From Prevotella sp. CAG:732 (GTDB taxonomy: Bacteria; Bacteroidota; Bacteroidia; Bacteroidales; Bacteroidaceae): a DNA stretch of 41,585 nt. This document shows positions 7,966 through 16,096 of this stretch, piece after piece. The stretch is taken from contig FR893291.1 of assembly GCA_000436035.1 (NCBI GenBank), positions 1-41,585 on the forward strand, read 5' to 3'. The translations under genes were made by a program, and so were the position numbers. Within the stretch, counting starts at the first letter, position 1; every line of letters starts with the position of its first letter. Under the pieces are notes generated by a model. The model did no database searches. It had not been told where the DNA came from and was given only the letters and a program-made list of their open reading frames with translations.

Positions 7966-8472
7966 TTACATGAAAGCACGAAGCTCTGAGAGAGGTTTCT
8001 TCTCCATCTTGCCATCCTTGTAGGTGACAGTGAAGAAATCGTGAACAGACTTACCATTCTTGAACTGAACTACAGCGACACCGCCCTCACGAAGTTGCAA
8101 TGTAAAGTAGCCCTCACGCTTACCATTCACGTACTTGCCATGCCATTTTTCCTTACCATTCTTATAATAAGTTGTTACCTCACCATTGAAGATGGTATTT
8201 CGGTCGTTACCCAAGTCGATGAAGCTATAACCGCCCTCGGCTCTTAGGTTGCCATTCATATAGTAGTCCTTGAAGACATCCTTCTTGTTAAGACCAGTAC
8301 CGGTTGTCATCAAGAGTCTGTAATAACTTGCCTGCGCTGAGCTTGCCACATTGCTCATATTCTCTGCATAGAAAATAGTGTCGGCAACTACGGTAACATT
8401 CTCAACATGCTTGCGACCAAAGCTAGCAATGGTCATCAAAGCCATCATGGATAGTAATATAATTCGTTTCAT
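7966..8472 (-). CDS. Small secreted protein with MORN-like repeats
   Basis: The 168-residue protein begins with a signal peptide (MKRIILLSMMALMTIASF). It then carries YxxGK/G-type elements such as DYYMNGNLRAEGGYSF, TTYYKNGKEKWHGKYVNGK and VQFKNGKSV, which resemble the MORN-variant repeats of YwqK-like proteins. The repeats form beta-hairpins, but no enzymatic motif is visible. It is probably exported to the periplasm or surface. The function is not known. The gene is single, has its own -7 box, and converges with exonuclease III. Confidence 0.65.
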   Translation of the reverse strand: MKRIILLSMMALMTIASFGRKHVENVTVVADTIFYAENMSNVASSAQASYYRLLMTTGTGLNKKDVFKDYYMNGNLRAEGGYSFIDLGNDRNTIFNGEVTTYYKNGKEKWHGKYVNGKREGYFTLQLREGGVAVVQFKNGKSVHDFFTVTYKDGKMEKKPLSELRAFM

Positions 8473-8510
8473 ATCTTTACGTTTTTAGGTTTTACTTTCT
8501 TTTTCTGATG

Positions 8511-8518
8511 CAAAGATA
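8511..8518 (-). promoter_or_regulatory. Candidate -7 box of the MORN-like gene
   Basis: On the minus strand this reads TATCTTTG, 38 bases before the ATG at 8472. A -33 TTTG at standard spacing is not seen. Confidence 0.5.
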
Positions 8519-8803
8519 GAGAAAAAATCAGTTAGTTGTTCCAATCGTTAACGCTATTTTATTATATTTTTATCATGCGTTTTGAATTTTAAAAGAAAAC
8601 GCACACAATCTAACAAATTGTAACATCAAACGGCATTTTTCGCACATTTCAAGTTGACATATCACAAAAGACTATGTATTTTTCTTCCATCTGATAACAT
8701 ATTGAAAGTTCGCTTAACATAAGCTATATGGAAAGAAAGGACTTTTTAGTACCCTTTTGCAAACTTTTTGTATCGTTTTTTAGATTATGTTCTTTTTATT
8801 TTG

Positions 8804-8811
8804 TACTTTTG
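8804..8811 (+). promoter_or_regulatory. Candidate -7 box of the metalloprotease gene
   Basis: TACTTTTG matches TAnnTTTG and lies 26 bases before the ATG at 8838. The -33 position holds only a T-run, not TTTG. Confidence 0.55.
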
Positions 8812-8837
8812 CACCATCATATATATATTAATAAGGT

Positions 8838-10082
8838 ATGCTTATGAAACACCTTTTATTATTTCTCATGCTTATGAGCACATTCGGGCTCCTATCATGC
8901 AAGGATTCCGATGGAATCATTGGCGACTCTCCTATCACCGAAAATGGACAGGACAGAGACAATGACATCATCACCGGTGATGACTACGTCTATCATCTGC
9001 CCGTCATTTTCCATGTCTTCTACGATGACCCCTACAACAAATCACAATACATCGAATACATTCGGCTCAAGGAAATTCTCAACAACGTGAACGAGTTGTT
9101 CCAAGGCGATGTATATAATGTGAACCTCGACACCACAGCCAGTGAGAATGTACACGTCGTATTTGAACTTGCACAGAAAGATGCCAACGGCAAAACGCTC
9201 AGCACACCTGGCGTGGAGTACATCAAGGTATCAAACAGCACGTTTGATTGCGAACAGTTTATGAAAGACAAAAACAAGGCGCAATACTCATGGAACCAAA
9301 ATGACTATATCAATATCATGGTCTATACATTCAAAAAGACCAGCAATGACTCCGAGACCTTGGGCATCAGCAACCTTCCCTACCAAGTGAAAGGCTATCC
9401 AGAGATAGAAGGACTGGCAAATGGCAAGAACTATCCACTCAGCAAGCCAGGCAAATTTCCATATTGCGTATCCTTGAATGCAGCCTATATTGACAAAAAC
9501 TTCGAAGGTAGTCGATATACTACAGACAAAGGAAATTCGAAGGGATACCAATATTGTGTTTACGACCCCAATGCAACATTGGCACATGAGCTAGGTCACT
9601 ACCTCGGACTCTTCCATGCTTTCTCCGAAAAAACTGGCGATAAAAGCAACTCAGAAGAAGCAGACAACGACGAGGATACCGATCATTGCACAGACACGCC
9701 AAGCTACAATCGTGTGGCTTACACGAAATGGTTGACCAGTTACATAAAGCAAGCTGAAGATGAAGCTAAGGCTGCAGGTCGTCAAGACACAACTTTCAGC
9801 ATGAAGATACTTGCCAAACGCGAGAATAGCAAGAAGAAAGAGTGGCAATCTGACAACCTGATGGACTACAGCGTGGGATATAGTATGCGCTTCTCACCAG
9901 AGCAAGTACATCGTATGAGGCAGGTGCTTTATTATTCACCTTTGATTCCCGGTCCCAAGAAAGCGCGCCCTACCACAAGGTCACTCTCAGAATTACCTTC
10001 GGAAGACTTAGACATTCCTAATGTCTTGGCAAAAGAAAGAACATTAAAAATAAAGACAACTAGAATAACAAAACAACAATGA
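8838..10082 (+). CDS. Zinc-dependent metalloprotease lipoprotein (metzincin, M43-like)
   Basis: The 414-residue protein starts with a lipoprotein signal whose lipobox LLSC gives lipidated C21. The zinc-binding motif HELGHYLGLFH occupies 250-260 (H250, E251, H254, H260), which is the extended metzincin signature. A Met-turn candidate, LMDYS with M342, follows, and then MRFSPEQVHRMRQVL as in pappalysin-like (M43) proteases of Bacteroidetes. Cysteines at 210, 240 and 284 could form disulfides. A membrane-anchored periplasmic or surface protease is expected; substrates are unknown. The start could also be the ATG at 8844. The TGA stop overlaps the aroA ATG, an unusual coupling of a protease to shikimate-pathway synthesis. 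No type IX C-terminal sorting domain is visible. Confidence 0.85.
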   Translation: MLMKHLLLFLMLMSTFGLLSCKDSDGIIGDSPITENGQDRDNDIITGDDYVYHLPVIFHVFYDDPYNKSQYIEYIRLKEILNNVNELFQGDVYNVNLDTTASENVHVVFELAQKDANGKTLSTPGVEYIKVSNSTFDCEQFMKDKNKAQYSWNQNDYINIMVYTFKKTSNDSETLGISNLPYQVKGYPEIEGLANGKNYPLSKPGKFPYCVSLNAAYIDKNFEGSRYTTDKGNSKGYQYCVYDPNATLAHELGHYLGLFHAFSEKTGDKSNSEEADNDEDTDHCTDTPSYNRVAYTKWLTSYIKQAEDEAKAAGRQDTTFSMKILAKRENSKKKEWQSDNLMDYSVGYSMRFSPEQVHRMRQVLYYSPLIPGPKKARPTTRSLSELPSEDLDIPNVLAKERTLKIKTTRITKQQ

Positions 10083-11350
10083 CATACATCATCAAAGCTC
10101 CCAAGCAGTTGAACACAACCATCAACTTGCCATCGAGCAAGAGCATCAGCAACAGAGCACTCATCATACACGCCATAGCAGGTGGCAAGATTCAGCCATC
10201 CAATCTCAGCGATTGCGATGACACAGAGGTTATCATCAATGCCCTCAAAGACATGCCCGACGTTATCAACATCAAGGCGGCAGGTACAGCCATGCGCTTC
10301 ATGACCGCATTCCTCAGTGCCACAGAGGGAGAGCATACTCTCACGGGTACCGAGCGAATGAAGAACCGTCCTATCGGCGTGCTCGTAGAAGCCTTGCGCT
10401 ATCTAGGAGCCGACATAGAGTATGAAGAAAAGGAAGGGTATCCTCCACTCCATATCAAAGGACATCCACTGGAAGGTGGGCATCTCGAAGTGGTGGGCAA
10501 CATCAGTTCACAATACATTTCTGCCCTCTTGCTCATTGGTCCAATTCTCAAGAATGGATTGGAACTGAAGTTGACTGGAGAAATCGCCTCGCGTCCTTAC
10601 ATCGACTTGACCCTATGGACGATGCAAGAATTTGGCGCATCCGCAGAATGGACCGATGTCGATACCATCGTGGTGAAACCACAACCTTACCAAGAGCATG
10701 AGTATCTCATCGAAAATGACTGGAGTGCCTCATCCTATTGGTATGAGATGATGACATTGAATGGCAACTTCGACTCAGAAGTGAAGCTGGAAGGACTCAT
10801 GGATGGTTCTAAGCAAGGCGACTCCGTAGTGAAATACATCTTTAGCCTTCTGGGGGTAAAGACAGAATTTGAGGAAAGTGAGGTACAAAAAGTGAAAAGT
10901 GAAAATCGCAACGCTCCAACGACTGTGACCTTAAAGGCACATCGCTGTTTGTTGCCTCGCTTGGATTATGACTTTACAGGTTCACCCGACTTGGCGCAAA
11001 CTTTTGTAGTTTGCTGCTGCTTGATGGGCGTAAAGTTCAAGTTCACAGGTCTTGCTAGTCTCAAAATCAAAGAGACCGACCGCATAGAGGCATTGAAGAA
11101 GGAACTAAAGAAGGTGGGCTACGTCATCAAAGACGAGAATGACAACACCCTGATTTGGGATGGCGAGAGATGCGATCCTTCCTACGAAGCCATCGACACC
11201 TACGAGGATCATCGCATGGCAATGGCTTTCGCCCCTATCGCCTTCAAACTTCCTCAACTCAAAATCAATCATCCTGAAGTCGTCTCCAAATCCTATCCTC
11301 ATTTTTGGGAAGACCTGAAAAAGGCAGGATTTGAGATAAGTGAAGAGTGA
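10079..11350 (+). CDS. aroA: 3-phosphoshikimate 1-carboxyvinyltransferase (EPSP synthase)
   Basis: The 423-residue enzyme joins shikimate 3-phosphate and phosphoenolpyruvate in aromatic amino-acid synthesis in the cytoplasm. Family landmarks are PSSKSISNRAL at 18-28 (K21, S22, R26), GTAMRFMTAFLSATEG, ISSQYISALLL, IKETDRIEALKKEL and the C-terminal YEDHRMAMAFAPIAF. The start overlaps the previous stop as ATGA, so translation is probably coupled. One oddity is a Lys/Glu/Ser-rich stretch (EESEVQKVKSENRNAP) encoded by repeated AAAAGTGAAAAGTGAAAA-like DNA at about 10890-10910. It looks like a surface insertion compared with what I remember of Bacteroides AroA. Confidence 0.95.
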   Translation: MTYIIKAPKQLNTTINLPSSKSISNRALIIHAIAGGKIQPSNLSDCDDTEVIINALKDMPDVINIKAAGTAMRFMTAFLSATEGEHTLTGTERMKNRPIGVLVEALRYLGADIEYEEKEGYPPLHIKGHPLEGGHLEVVGNISSQYISALLLIGPILKNGLELKLTGEIASRPYIDLTLWTMQEFGASAEWTDVDTIVVKPQPYQEHEYLIENDWSASSYWYEMMTLNGNFDSEVKLEGLMDGSKQGDSVVKYIFSLLGVKTEFEESEVQKVKSENRNAPTTVTLKAHRCLLPRLDYDFTGSPDLAQTFVVCCCLMGVKFKFTGLASLKIKETDRIEALKKELKKVGYVIKDENDNTLIWDGERCDPSYEAIDTYEDHRMAMAFAPIAFKLPQLKINHPEVVSKSYPHFWEDLKKAGFEISEE

Positions 11351-11384
11351 AGGATTCAATAGCCATCCAGGTGACTAGCCCCCA

Positions 11385-11419
11385 TTTATCATTTATTAAT
11401 TATCATTTATAATTTATCT
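11385..11419. repeat. AT-rich ATTTAT/AATTTAT-type spacer repeat
   Basis: The spacer before the small membrane gene is made of overlapping ATCATTTAT and ATAATTTAT units. A similar TATTTATAATTTATGATT string lies at about 35755-35772, ahead of pyrH. These look like the low-complexity spacers common between Prevotella genes; function unknown. Confidence 0.5.
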
Positions 11420-11806
11420 ATGCTTTATTTAGTTCTCGCCCTTGTGGCACTTGGTTTCGTCTCTGCCATTCTCGGTCTTCTCTCCCATCATAAGGGAGGA
11501 GAGGAAGAGCCTCTGCAGGAAGGTGTTTCGTGCAACACTTGCAATGGCGAGAACACGAAGTGTGAACAAGAATGCATGATGGAGGCAGCTACCAAAGACA
11601 TCGTCTATTACGATGACGAAGAACTAGACCGGTTCAAGGGAAGAGCCGCCAACAATTACAGCGACGAAGAAGTGGAAGAATTTGCAGAAGTTCTCTATAC
11701 CATGCAAGCCCAAGATGTGGCAGGATGGAACAGAAGTCTGATTCTCAGAGGCATCAACCTTCCCAACCAACTGAAAGATGAGGTCATCGGATTCCTCAGC
11801 GAATAA
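11420..11806 (+). CDS. Small membrane protein with a Cys cluster, function unknown
   Basis: I do not recognise a characterised family for this 128-residue protein. Residues 2-21 form a hydrophobic N-terminal membrane anchor, followed by HHKGG and an acidic stretch. Four cysteines at 38, 41, 48 and 52 form CX2CX6CX3C, a possible metal or iron-sulfur site. The rest is acidic and helical (DDEELDRFKGRAANNYSDEEVEEFAEVLYTM). The Cys cluster follows the anchor directly, so it should sit near the membrane; the side is not determined. It lies between aroA and a metal ABC permease, which makes a metal-related role imaginable but unproven. Confidence 0.7.
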   Translation: MLYLVLALVALGFVSAILGLLSHHKGGEEEPLQEGVSCNTCNGENTKCEQECMMEAATKDIVYYDDEELDRFKGRAANNYSDEEVEEFAEVLYTMQAQDVAGWNRSLILRGINLPNQLKDEVIGFLSE

Positions 11807-11871
11807 GGAAGAGTGAAGAACAACTCATCCGGCATCTCCTCATCTGATATATTCATCATAACGACTATCAA

Positions 11872-12702
11872 ATGGATATCATACAATATACATTTTTCCA
11901 AAACGCATTGCTAGGTGCCTTCCTTGCCAGCATACTCTGCGGATTTGTGGGTACCTACATTGTTACACGCCGACTGGTATTCATCAGCGGCGGCATCACA
12001 CACGCTTCCTTTGGAGGCATTGGCATTGGCGTATTCGCTGGTTTCAACCCGATAGTATCTGCCATGGCATTCGCCATCCTCAGTGCCTTCGGGGTGCAAT
12101 GGGTCAGTGCCAAGACGGATGTGAGAAAAGACTCTGCCATCGCCATGTTTTGGACGCTAGGTATGAGCGTTGGAATCATCTGCTGTTTTCTGACACCAGG
12201 CTTCATGCCCGACCTTCCCTCTTTTCTTTTTGGAAGCATCTTAACCATAGAGAGTTCCGACCTATGGCTGTTAGGTATCCTGACATTGGTAACCATCTTG
12301 GTTTTTGCCACTCTTCTGCGCCCTATCCAAAGTGTATCGTTCGACAAAGCATTCGCTAGTTCACAGCACTTGCCCGTCAAATGGATAGAGTATGGGATGA
12401 TGACACTCATCGCCATGACGATTGTAGCCACGCTCAAAATGGTGGGTATCGTACTGGCTATTAGTCTATTGACCATTCCACAGATGACTGCCAACTTATT
12501 CACCTATCATTACAAGCAAATGATAGCTTACAGCATTGTACTGGGATGGTTAGAGTGTTTCGCCGGTCTCTATGCCAGCTATATACTCAACGTGCCTTCG
12601 GGAGCCACCATCATTTTTATCAGCATCTTGTTTTTCATCCTCTGCAAAGCAATAAAAGCATTGCTTTTCAAGTTTTATAGTAAAACTTATCAAGCAAATT
12701 AA
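11872..12702 (+). CDS. Metal ABC transporter permease (ABC-3 family, ZnuB/TroC-like)
   Basis: The 276-residue protein has about eight hydrophobic segments, beginning FQNALLGAFLASILCGFVGTYIV. The conserved GGITHASFGGIGIGVF segment at about 40-55 is characteristic of zinc/manganese permeases of the ABC-3 family. A second conserved region, MVGIVLAISLLTIPQMTANLFT, follows in the C-terminal half. It should form the membrane channel of a divalent-metal importer. No ATPase or substrate-binding gene lies beside it, so its partners must be encoded elsewhere; the metal cannot be told. It ends 11 bases before the PorW-like gene and could be co-transcribed with it. Confidence 0.9.
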   Translation: MDIIQYTFFQNALLGAFLASILCGFVGTYIVTRRLVFISGGITHASFGGIGIGVFAGFNPIVSAMAFAILSAFGVQWVSAKTDVRKDSAIAMFWTLGMSVGIICCFLTPGFMPDLPSFLFGSILTIESSDLWLLGILTLVTILVFATLLRPIQSVSFDKAFASSQHLPVKWIEYGMMTLIAMTIVATLKMVGIVLAISLLTIPQMTANLFTYHYKQMIAYSIVLGWLECFAGLYASYILNVPSGATIIFISILFFILCKAIKALLFKFYSKTYQAN

Positions 12703-12713
12703 AATTTTCAATA

Positions 12714-15700
12714 GTGAAACTATACTCTCATCGACATATCATCATATTTCTCGTCCTTACCACCCTACTGGCAATAACGGGTTGTTCCACGCAAAAGAAT
12801 ACTGCGAGGAGCAGGTGGTGGCATTCTTTCAATGCCCGTTATAATACCTATTATAATGGTACTTTGGCATATATCGATGGAAGTTTGGAAAAGGAGAATG
12901 GCAACAAGGACAACTTCACTGAGATGATCCCTCTCTATACCGTAACCAACAAGAACAGTCGCGAACTTGGCAAGAGCAATTACGAGACAGCTATCTTGAA
13001 ATGCGAGAAAGCCATCCACCAGCATAGCATCAAGAAGCGACCTGAATGGACCAAGAACCGCAGGAAGACAGCTAAGGACATCGAGTGGTTGAATCGAAAG
13101 GAATACAATCCATTTCTTTGGAAAGCATGGATGCTGATGGGACGTTCACAGTTCTTTAAGGGTGATTTTGATGGTGCAGCCGCCACCTTCGCCTACATGA
13201 GTCGCCTATATGCCACACAACCAGCCATCTATGGAAGAGCCAGAGCTTGGCTTGCAAAATGTTATATTGAGCAAGACTGGCGATACGATGCCGAGGATGT
13301 CATCCGCAACATGCAGAGAGACAGCATTCATTGGCGTGCTCAAAAGGAATGGGACTACACATACGCAGACTATTATATTCATATAGGTGACTTTGAACAA
13401 GCCATTCCCTACCTTGCGAAAGTTATCAAACATGAAATGCGACGCAAACAAAAAGCTCGCGAGTGGTTTCTTATGGGACAGTTACAAGCTGCCATCGGTA
13501 AGCGAGAGGAAGCTTACAAGGCTTTTAAGCATGTAATCCGTCTCAACCCTCCTTACGAACTGGAGTTCAATGCCAGAATCGCCATGTCGGAAGTAATGGC
13601 CAAAGGCAATGCCAAGAAAATGATTGCTCGACTAAAGAGAATGGCAAGTTCCGATAACAACAAAGAATATCTAGACCAAGTTTATTATGCCATGGGCAAT
13701 ATCTATCTCAACGAGAAAGATACTGTCCATGCTATCTCTGCATACGAGAAAGGTAATGCCAAGGCTACTCGCAGTGGCATCGAGAAAGGTGTGCTCCTAC
13801 TCCACCTTGGTGACTTATATTGGGGAATGGAGAAATACAGCGATGCACAACGATGCTATGGAGAAGCTATCGGTTTACTCGACAAGGATCGCAAAGACTA
13901 TCAGCAGCTATCCGACCGTTCCAAGGTACTCGACGAGTTGGTTCCTCATACCGAAGCTGTCCATCTACAAGACTCCCTTCAAGCACTCGCCCAAATGGAC
14001 GAGAAAGACCGCAATGCTGCCATCGATAGGGTAATCTCTGCACTCAAGAAGAAAGAAAAGGAAGAAAAAGACAAACTTGCCGAGCAAGAAAGCAACAGAC
14101 AACAAGCTATGAACGGCGGCAATAATGTCAATCGAAACAATAAGACAAACACGACATCATCCGCAACCAATACGGGGCAAAAAGGTGCTTGGTATTTCTA
14201 CAACCCAATAGCTGTAAGTCAAGGAAAGACGCAGTTCCAACGCCTATGGGGTAAGCGTGAGAATGTGGATAACTGGCAAAGAATCAACAAGACAGTAGTA
14301 GCAGCCCCTGAAGGAGCCGAAGAAATGACCGATGAGATGAGAGACTCACTCATACAAGTTGCCGAAAAAGAAGACTCCATCAAAGAGGTAACGGACAGTG
14401 CCCAAAACGATCCTCACAAAAGAGAGTACTACTTGGCACAAATTCCTTTCACACCAGAGCAGATTGCAGCCAGCAATTTGCTGCTAGAAGATGCGCTATA
14501 CAATTCTGGCGTTATCTTCAAGGATAAATTGGACAATCTCACACTCAGTGAGAAAGCACTTAGAAGATTGGAGGACAACTACAAAGATTTCGAGCACATG
14601 GATGATGTCTATTATCATCTGTACTTACTCTATTCAAGGAAAGGTATGCCTAGTACAGCTGACAATTATATTGACAAGTTGAAGAAATCCTACCCAGAGA
14701 GTCAATGGACTACTCTCCTCACCGACCCATATTATAAAGAGAGCGCTCAATTTGGCGTCCACATAGAAGACTCTCTATACGCAGCCACCTACGAGGCTTT
14801 CAAAGCTAGCCGATACAGTGAGGCGAAGGGAAATGCGCGTATCTCTGGTGATAGATTTCCAAATGGAGCCAATCGTGACAAGTTTCTGTTTATCGGCGGT
14901 CTTAGCAAACTCAACGACGGGGATGCGAAAGGTTGTATCGACGATATGAAAACTGTTGTGGAGAAGTACCCAGAAAGCCGTATCAGCGAAATGGCCGGTA
15001 TGATTGTGAACGGTGTCAATGCAGGCAAACGTCTCCATGGCGGCAAGTTCGATTTAGAGGATGTATGGAATCGCCGAAGCATAACACTAAATACAAACGA
15101 CTCCATTCAGAGCAAGGGATTTACAGACGAGAGAAATACCAACTTCGCATTCTTGTTTGTATATCAGCCAGACTCCATCAATGAAAACCAGTTGCTGTTC
15201 GAGGTTGCCAAGTTCAACTTCACACATTACCTTGTCCGCAACTTCGACCTAAGCATCGAGGAGCAAGATGGTCTGCACCAAATGAAATTGACGGGGTTCC
15301 GGAATTATGACGAAGCATGGCAGTATGCCCGTACCATTACTCAACAAGAGTCTGTTGCTAAGGCATCACGCAACTCACGCCTTGTCATCATCAGCGAAAG
15401 CAACTTAGAATTATTGGGAAGAGCTTTCACATATCAAGATTACGAGAAATACTTCCAAAAGCATTTCTCATCATTGAAGATAACTCCTTCTCATACACTT
15501 TGGGAACCAACAGAGATTGTAACAGAGAAGAAATCTGAGACCACAGAAGCTGGCGATGAGGAAGTAGATGAAGAAAACGGAATGCCTTCTGATTCTGACA
15601 ACATCTTGGACATAGAAGACGATACTTCCATAAAGGAAAACCAGTCTACAATAATGATTCCTGACGTTCCAGAGAACAAACTTCTAGAAGACAAAAGAAC

Positions 15701-16043
15701 AACGATTGAGGAAATAAAGACAGAGACAAAGTCTACCACTTCTGTCCCATCAACAAACGATACAATTTTGGAGGAAAAGGTTTCAAAACAAAAGAAGACT
15801 TCTGACGAGAAGAAATCAGAAATAAAGAAGACTTCTGACGAAAATAATGCGTCGGAAACAAAGAAAGAAATAAAGAAGCAACCTATCGAAGAAGATAGTG
15901 ACATCATTATCTTTGATGACGATACAGATATTACTCCAACTCCCAAGAATCATAAAAAGGAGAACGGGCAAAAGAAAGACAAGACGAAGAAAGATGACAA
16001 CTTCGACTTGGAAGACGAGTATTACGACCTCGATGGTTTCTAA
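12714..16043 (+). CDS. porW: PorW/SprE-like type IX secretion system TPR lipoprotein
   Basis: The start is a GTG at 12714, 11 bases after the permease stop. The 1109-residue protein has a lipoprotein signal with lipobox ITGC (C24) and the characteristic N-terminus SRWWHSFNARYNTYYNGTLAY, seen in PorW/SprE proteins. Several TPR-like helical pairs follow (about 130-400 and 590-770). A linker rich in Lys, Asn and Thr lies at about 440-490. The last 170 or so residues are a highly charged Asp/Glu/Lys/Ser/Thr tail, which includes a 17-bp direct repeat (15792-15808 and 15825-15841, 33 bases apart). PorW/SprE is an outer-membrane-linked component of the type IX secretion machinery of Bacteroidetes. 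The gene immediately downstream is porX, which strongly supports the call. The protein is longer than the homologues I recall, mainly because of the tail. Confidence 0.88.
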   Translation: MKLYSHRHIIIFLVLTTLLAITGCSTQKNTARSRWWHSFNARYNTYYNGTLAYIDGSLEKENGNKDNFTEMIPLYTVTNKNSRELGKSNYETAILKCEKAIHQHSIKKRPEWTKNRRKTAKDIEWLNRKEYNPFLWKAWMLMGRSQFFKGDFDGAAATFAYMSRLYATQPAIYGRARAWLAKCYIEQDWRYDAEDVIRNMQRDSIHWRAQKEWDYTYADYYIHIGDFEQAIPYLAKVIKHEMRRKQKAREWFLMGQLQAAIGKREEAYKAFKHVIRLNPPYELEFNARIAMSEVMAKGNAKKMIARLKRMASSDNNKEYLDQVYYAMGNIYLNEKDTVHAISAYEKGNAKATRSGIEKGVLLLHLGDLYWGMEKYSDAQRCYGEAIGLLDKDRKDYQQLSDRSKVLDELVPHTEAVHLQDSLQALAQMDEKDRNAAIDRVISALKKKEKEEKDKLAEQESNRQQAMNGGNNVNRNNKTNTTSSATNTGQKGAWYFYNPIAVSQGKTQFQRLWGKRENVDNWQRINKTVVAAPEGAEEMTDEMRDSLIQVAEKEDSIKEVTDSAQNDPHKREYYLAQIPFTPEQIAASNLLLEDALYNSGVIFKDKLDNLTLSEKALRRLEDNYKDFEHMDDVYYHLYLLYSRKGMPSTADNYIDKLKKSYPESQWTTLLTDPYYKESAQFGVHIEDSLYAATYEAFKASRYSEAKGNARISGDRFPNGANRDKFLFIGGLSKLNDGDAKGCIDDMKTVVEKYPESRISEMAGMIVNGVNAGKRLHGGKFDLEDVWNRRSITLNTNDSIQSKGFTDERNTNFAFLFVYQPDSINENQLLFEVAKFNFTHYLVRNFDLSIEEQDGLHQMKLTGFRNYDEAWQYARTITQQESVAKASRNSRLVIISESNLELLGRAFTYQDYEKYFQKHFSSLKITPSHTLWEPTEIVTEKKSETTEAGDEEVDEENGMPSDSDNILDIEDDTSIKENQSTIMIPDVPENKLLEDKRTTIEEIKTETKSTTSVPSTNDTILEEKVSKQKKTSDEKKSEIKKTSDENNASETKKEIKKQPIEEDSDIIIFDDDTDITPTPKNHKKENGQKKDKTKKDDNFDLEDEYYDLDGF

Positions 16044-16096
16044 ACATCAGCTTGAATACCACGATGGTTACAATATTAAAATAAAGATTAGACAAT

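Larger units (their letters stand above)
8473..8837. other. AT-rich divergent intergenic region, no gene
   Basis: These 365 bases separate the divergent MORN-like and metalloprotease genes. I see the two -7 boxes given separately (8511-8518 minus, 8804-8811 plus), and otherwise AT-rich sequence without a convincing small ORF, RNA fold or operator. Confidence 0.6.
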
